Of a stretch of DNA of 64,000 nt, positions 63,967 through 64,000 are shown one piece after another. Under the pieces are notes generated by a model. That model was not told where the DNA came from. It was given only the letters and a program-made list of their open reading frames with translations, and did no database searches. Location of the stretch: the NCBI RefSeq assembly GCF_029931775.1, contig NC_079321.1, positions 16,574,501-16,638,500 on the forward strand, written 5' to 3'. This DNA is from Euleptes europaea (taxonomy: Eukaryota; Chordata; Lepidosauria; Squamata; Sphaerodactylidae). Position numbers and translations under genes: made by a program. Each line of letters starts with the position of its first letter. Position 1 is the stretch's first letter.

Positions 63967-64000
63967 TAGGGTTGCCAGGTTCCTCTTTGCCACCGGTGGG
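63967..64000 (-). mobile_element. hAT-type MITE cut by the window edge
   Basis: TAGGGTTGCCAGGTTCCTCT, then TTGCCACCGGTGGG, is the start of a copy that continues beyond the window. Confidence 0.9.

Overview
This window is vertebrate nuclear DNA, most likely from a squamate reptile and plausibly a gecko or other lizard. It carries Sauria-type SINEs whose tails derive from a Bov-B LINE, many tRNA-headed SINE copies with (CTT)n tails, SINEs with a 5S rRNA head, CR1 LINE 3' ends, Bov-B coding fragments, Penelope-like retroelement ends and several families of non-autonomous DNA transposons. Long CA/TG, AG, GAA and CTTT microsatellites fit the same picture. I found no host protein-coding exon that I can support. 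The longer open frames all lie in repeats or low-complexity tracts. The species cannot be fixed from this text.

Layout. 1-2.2 kb: an inverted pair of Penelope-like ends, hAT-type MITEs (TIR TAGGGTTGCCA) and a hammerhead-like ribozyme motif. 2.3-3.1 kb: a GC-rich repeat split by a SINE. 3.1-6.3 kb: mostly unrecognised sequence with a nested SINE pair. 6.3-12.8 kb: a 44-bp-arm palindrome, an L1-like insertion with a 16-bp target-site duplication, a second hammerhead-like motif, microsatellites, SINEs and MITEs. 12.8-18.1 kb: largely unrecognised, with a well-preserved Sauria SINE. 18-24.6 kb: MITEs, CR1, a 5S-SINE, a GC-rich promoter-to-polyA unit, and a Bov-B copy inserted into a palindromic MITE. 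24.6-37.9 kb: dense SINE, MITE and LINE fragments plus two other TIR elements. 39.4-40.6 kb: a 1.16-kb element with GGGGCCTAA termini. 41.4-43.7 kb: unrecognised sequence. 43.9-44.7 kb: a tandem-repeat block holding the longest open frame. 47.2-48.1 kb: a Penelope-like fossil with GIY-YIG endonuclease remnants. 48.8-51.1 kb: a third hammerhead-like motif, a clean hAT-Charlie-like MITE and more MITEs. 52-54.4 kb: a tandem duplication, a 130-bp CTTT microsatellite, a SINE and a GC-rich repeat. 55-64 kb: SINEs, CR1 copies (one a large foldback) and MITE ends at the edge.

The most notable signal is a set of hammerhead-ribozyme-like modules sharing CTGAWGAAG. Three of them (1139-1189, 7501-7562, 48819-48868) have the strand order stem I / CUGANGA / short segment / GAA / stem III / UH / stem I', with stem I pairings of about ten base pairs. 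Two of these have an unpaired purine at the same place in stem I and show base-pair covariation. A fourth lies in the Penelope-like end at 388-427. The dominant MITE family is firmly typed as hAT by perfect 8-bp target-site duplications at four copies.
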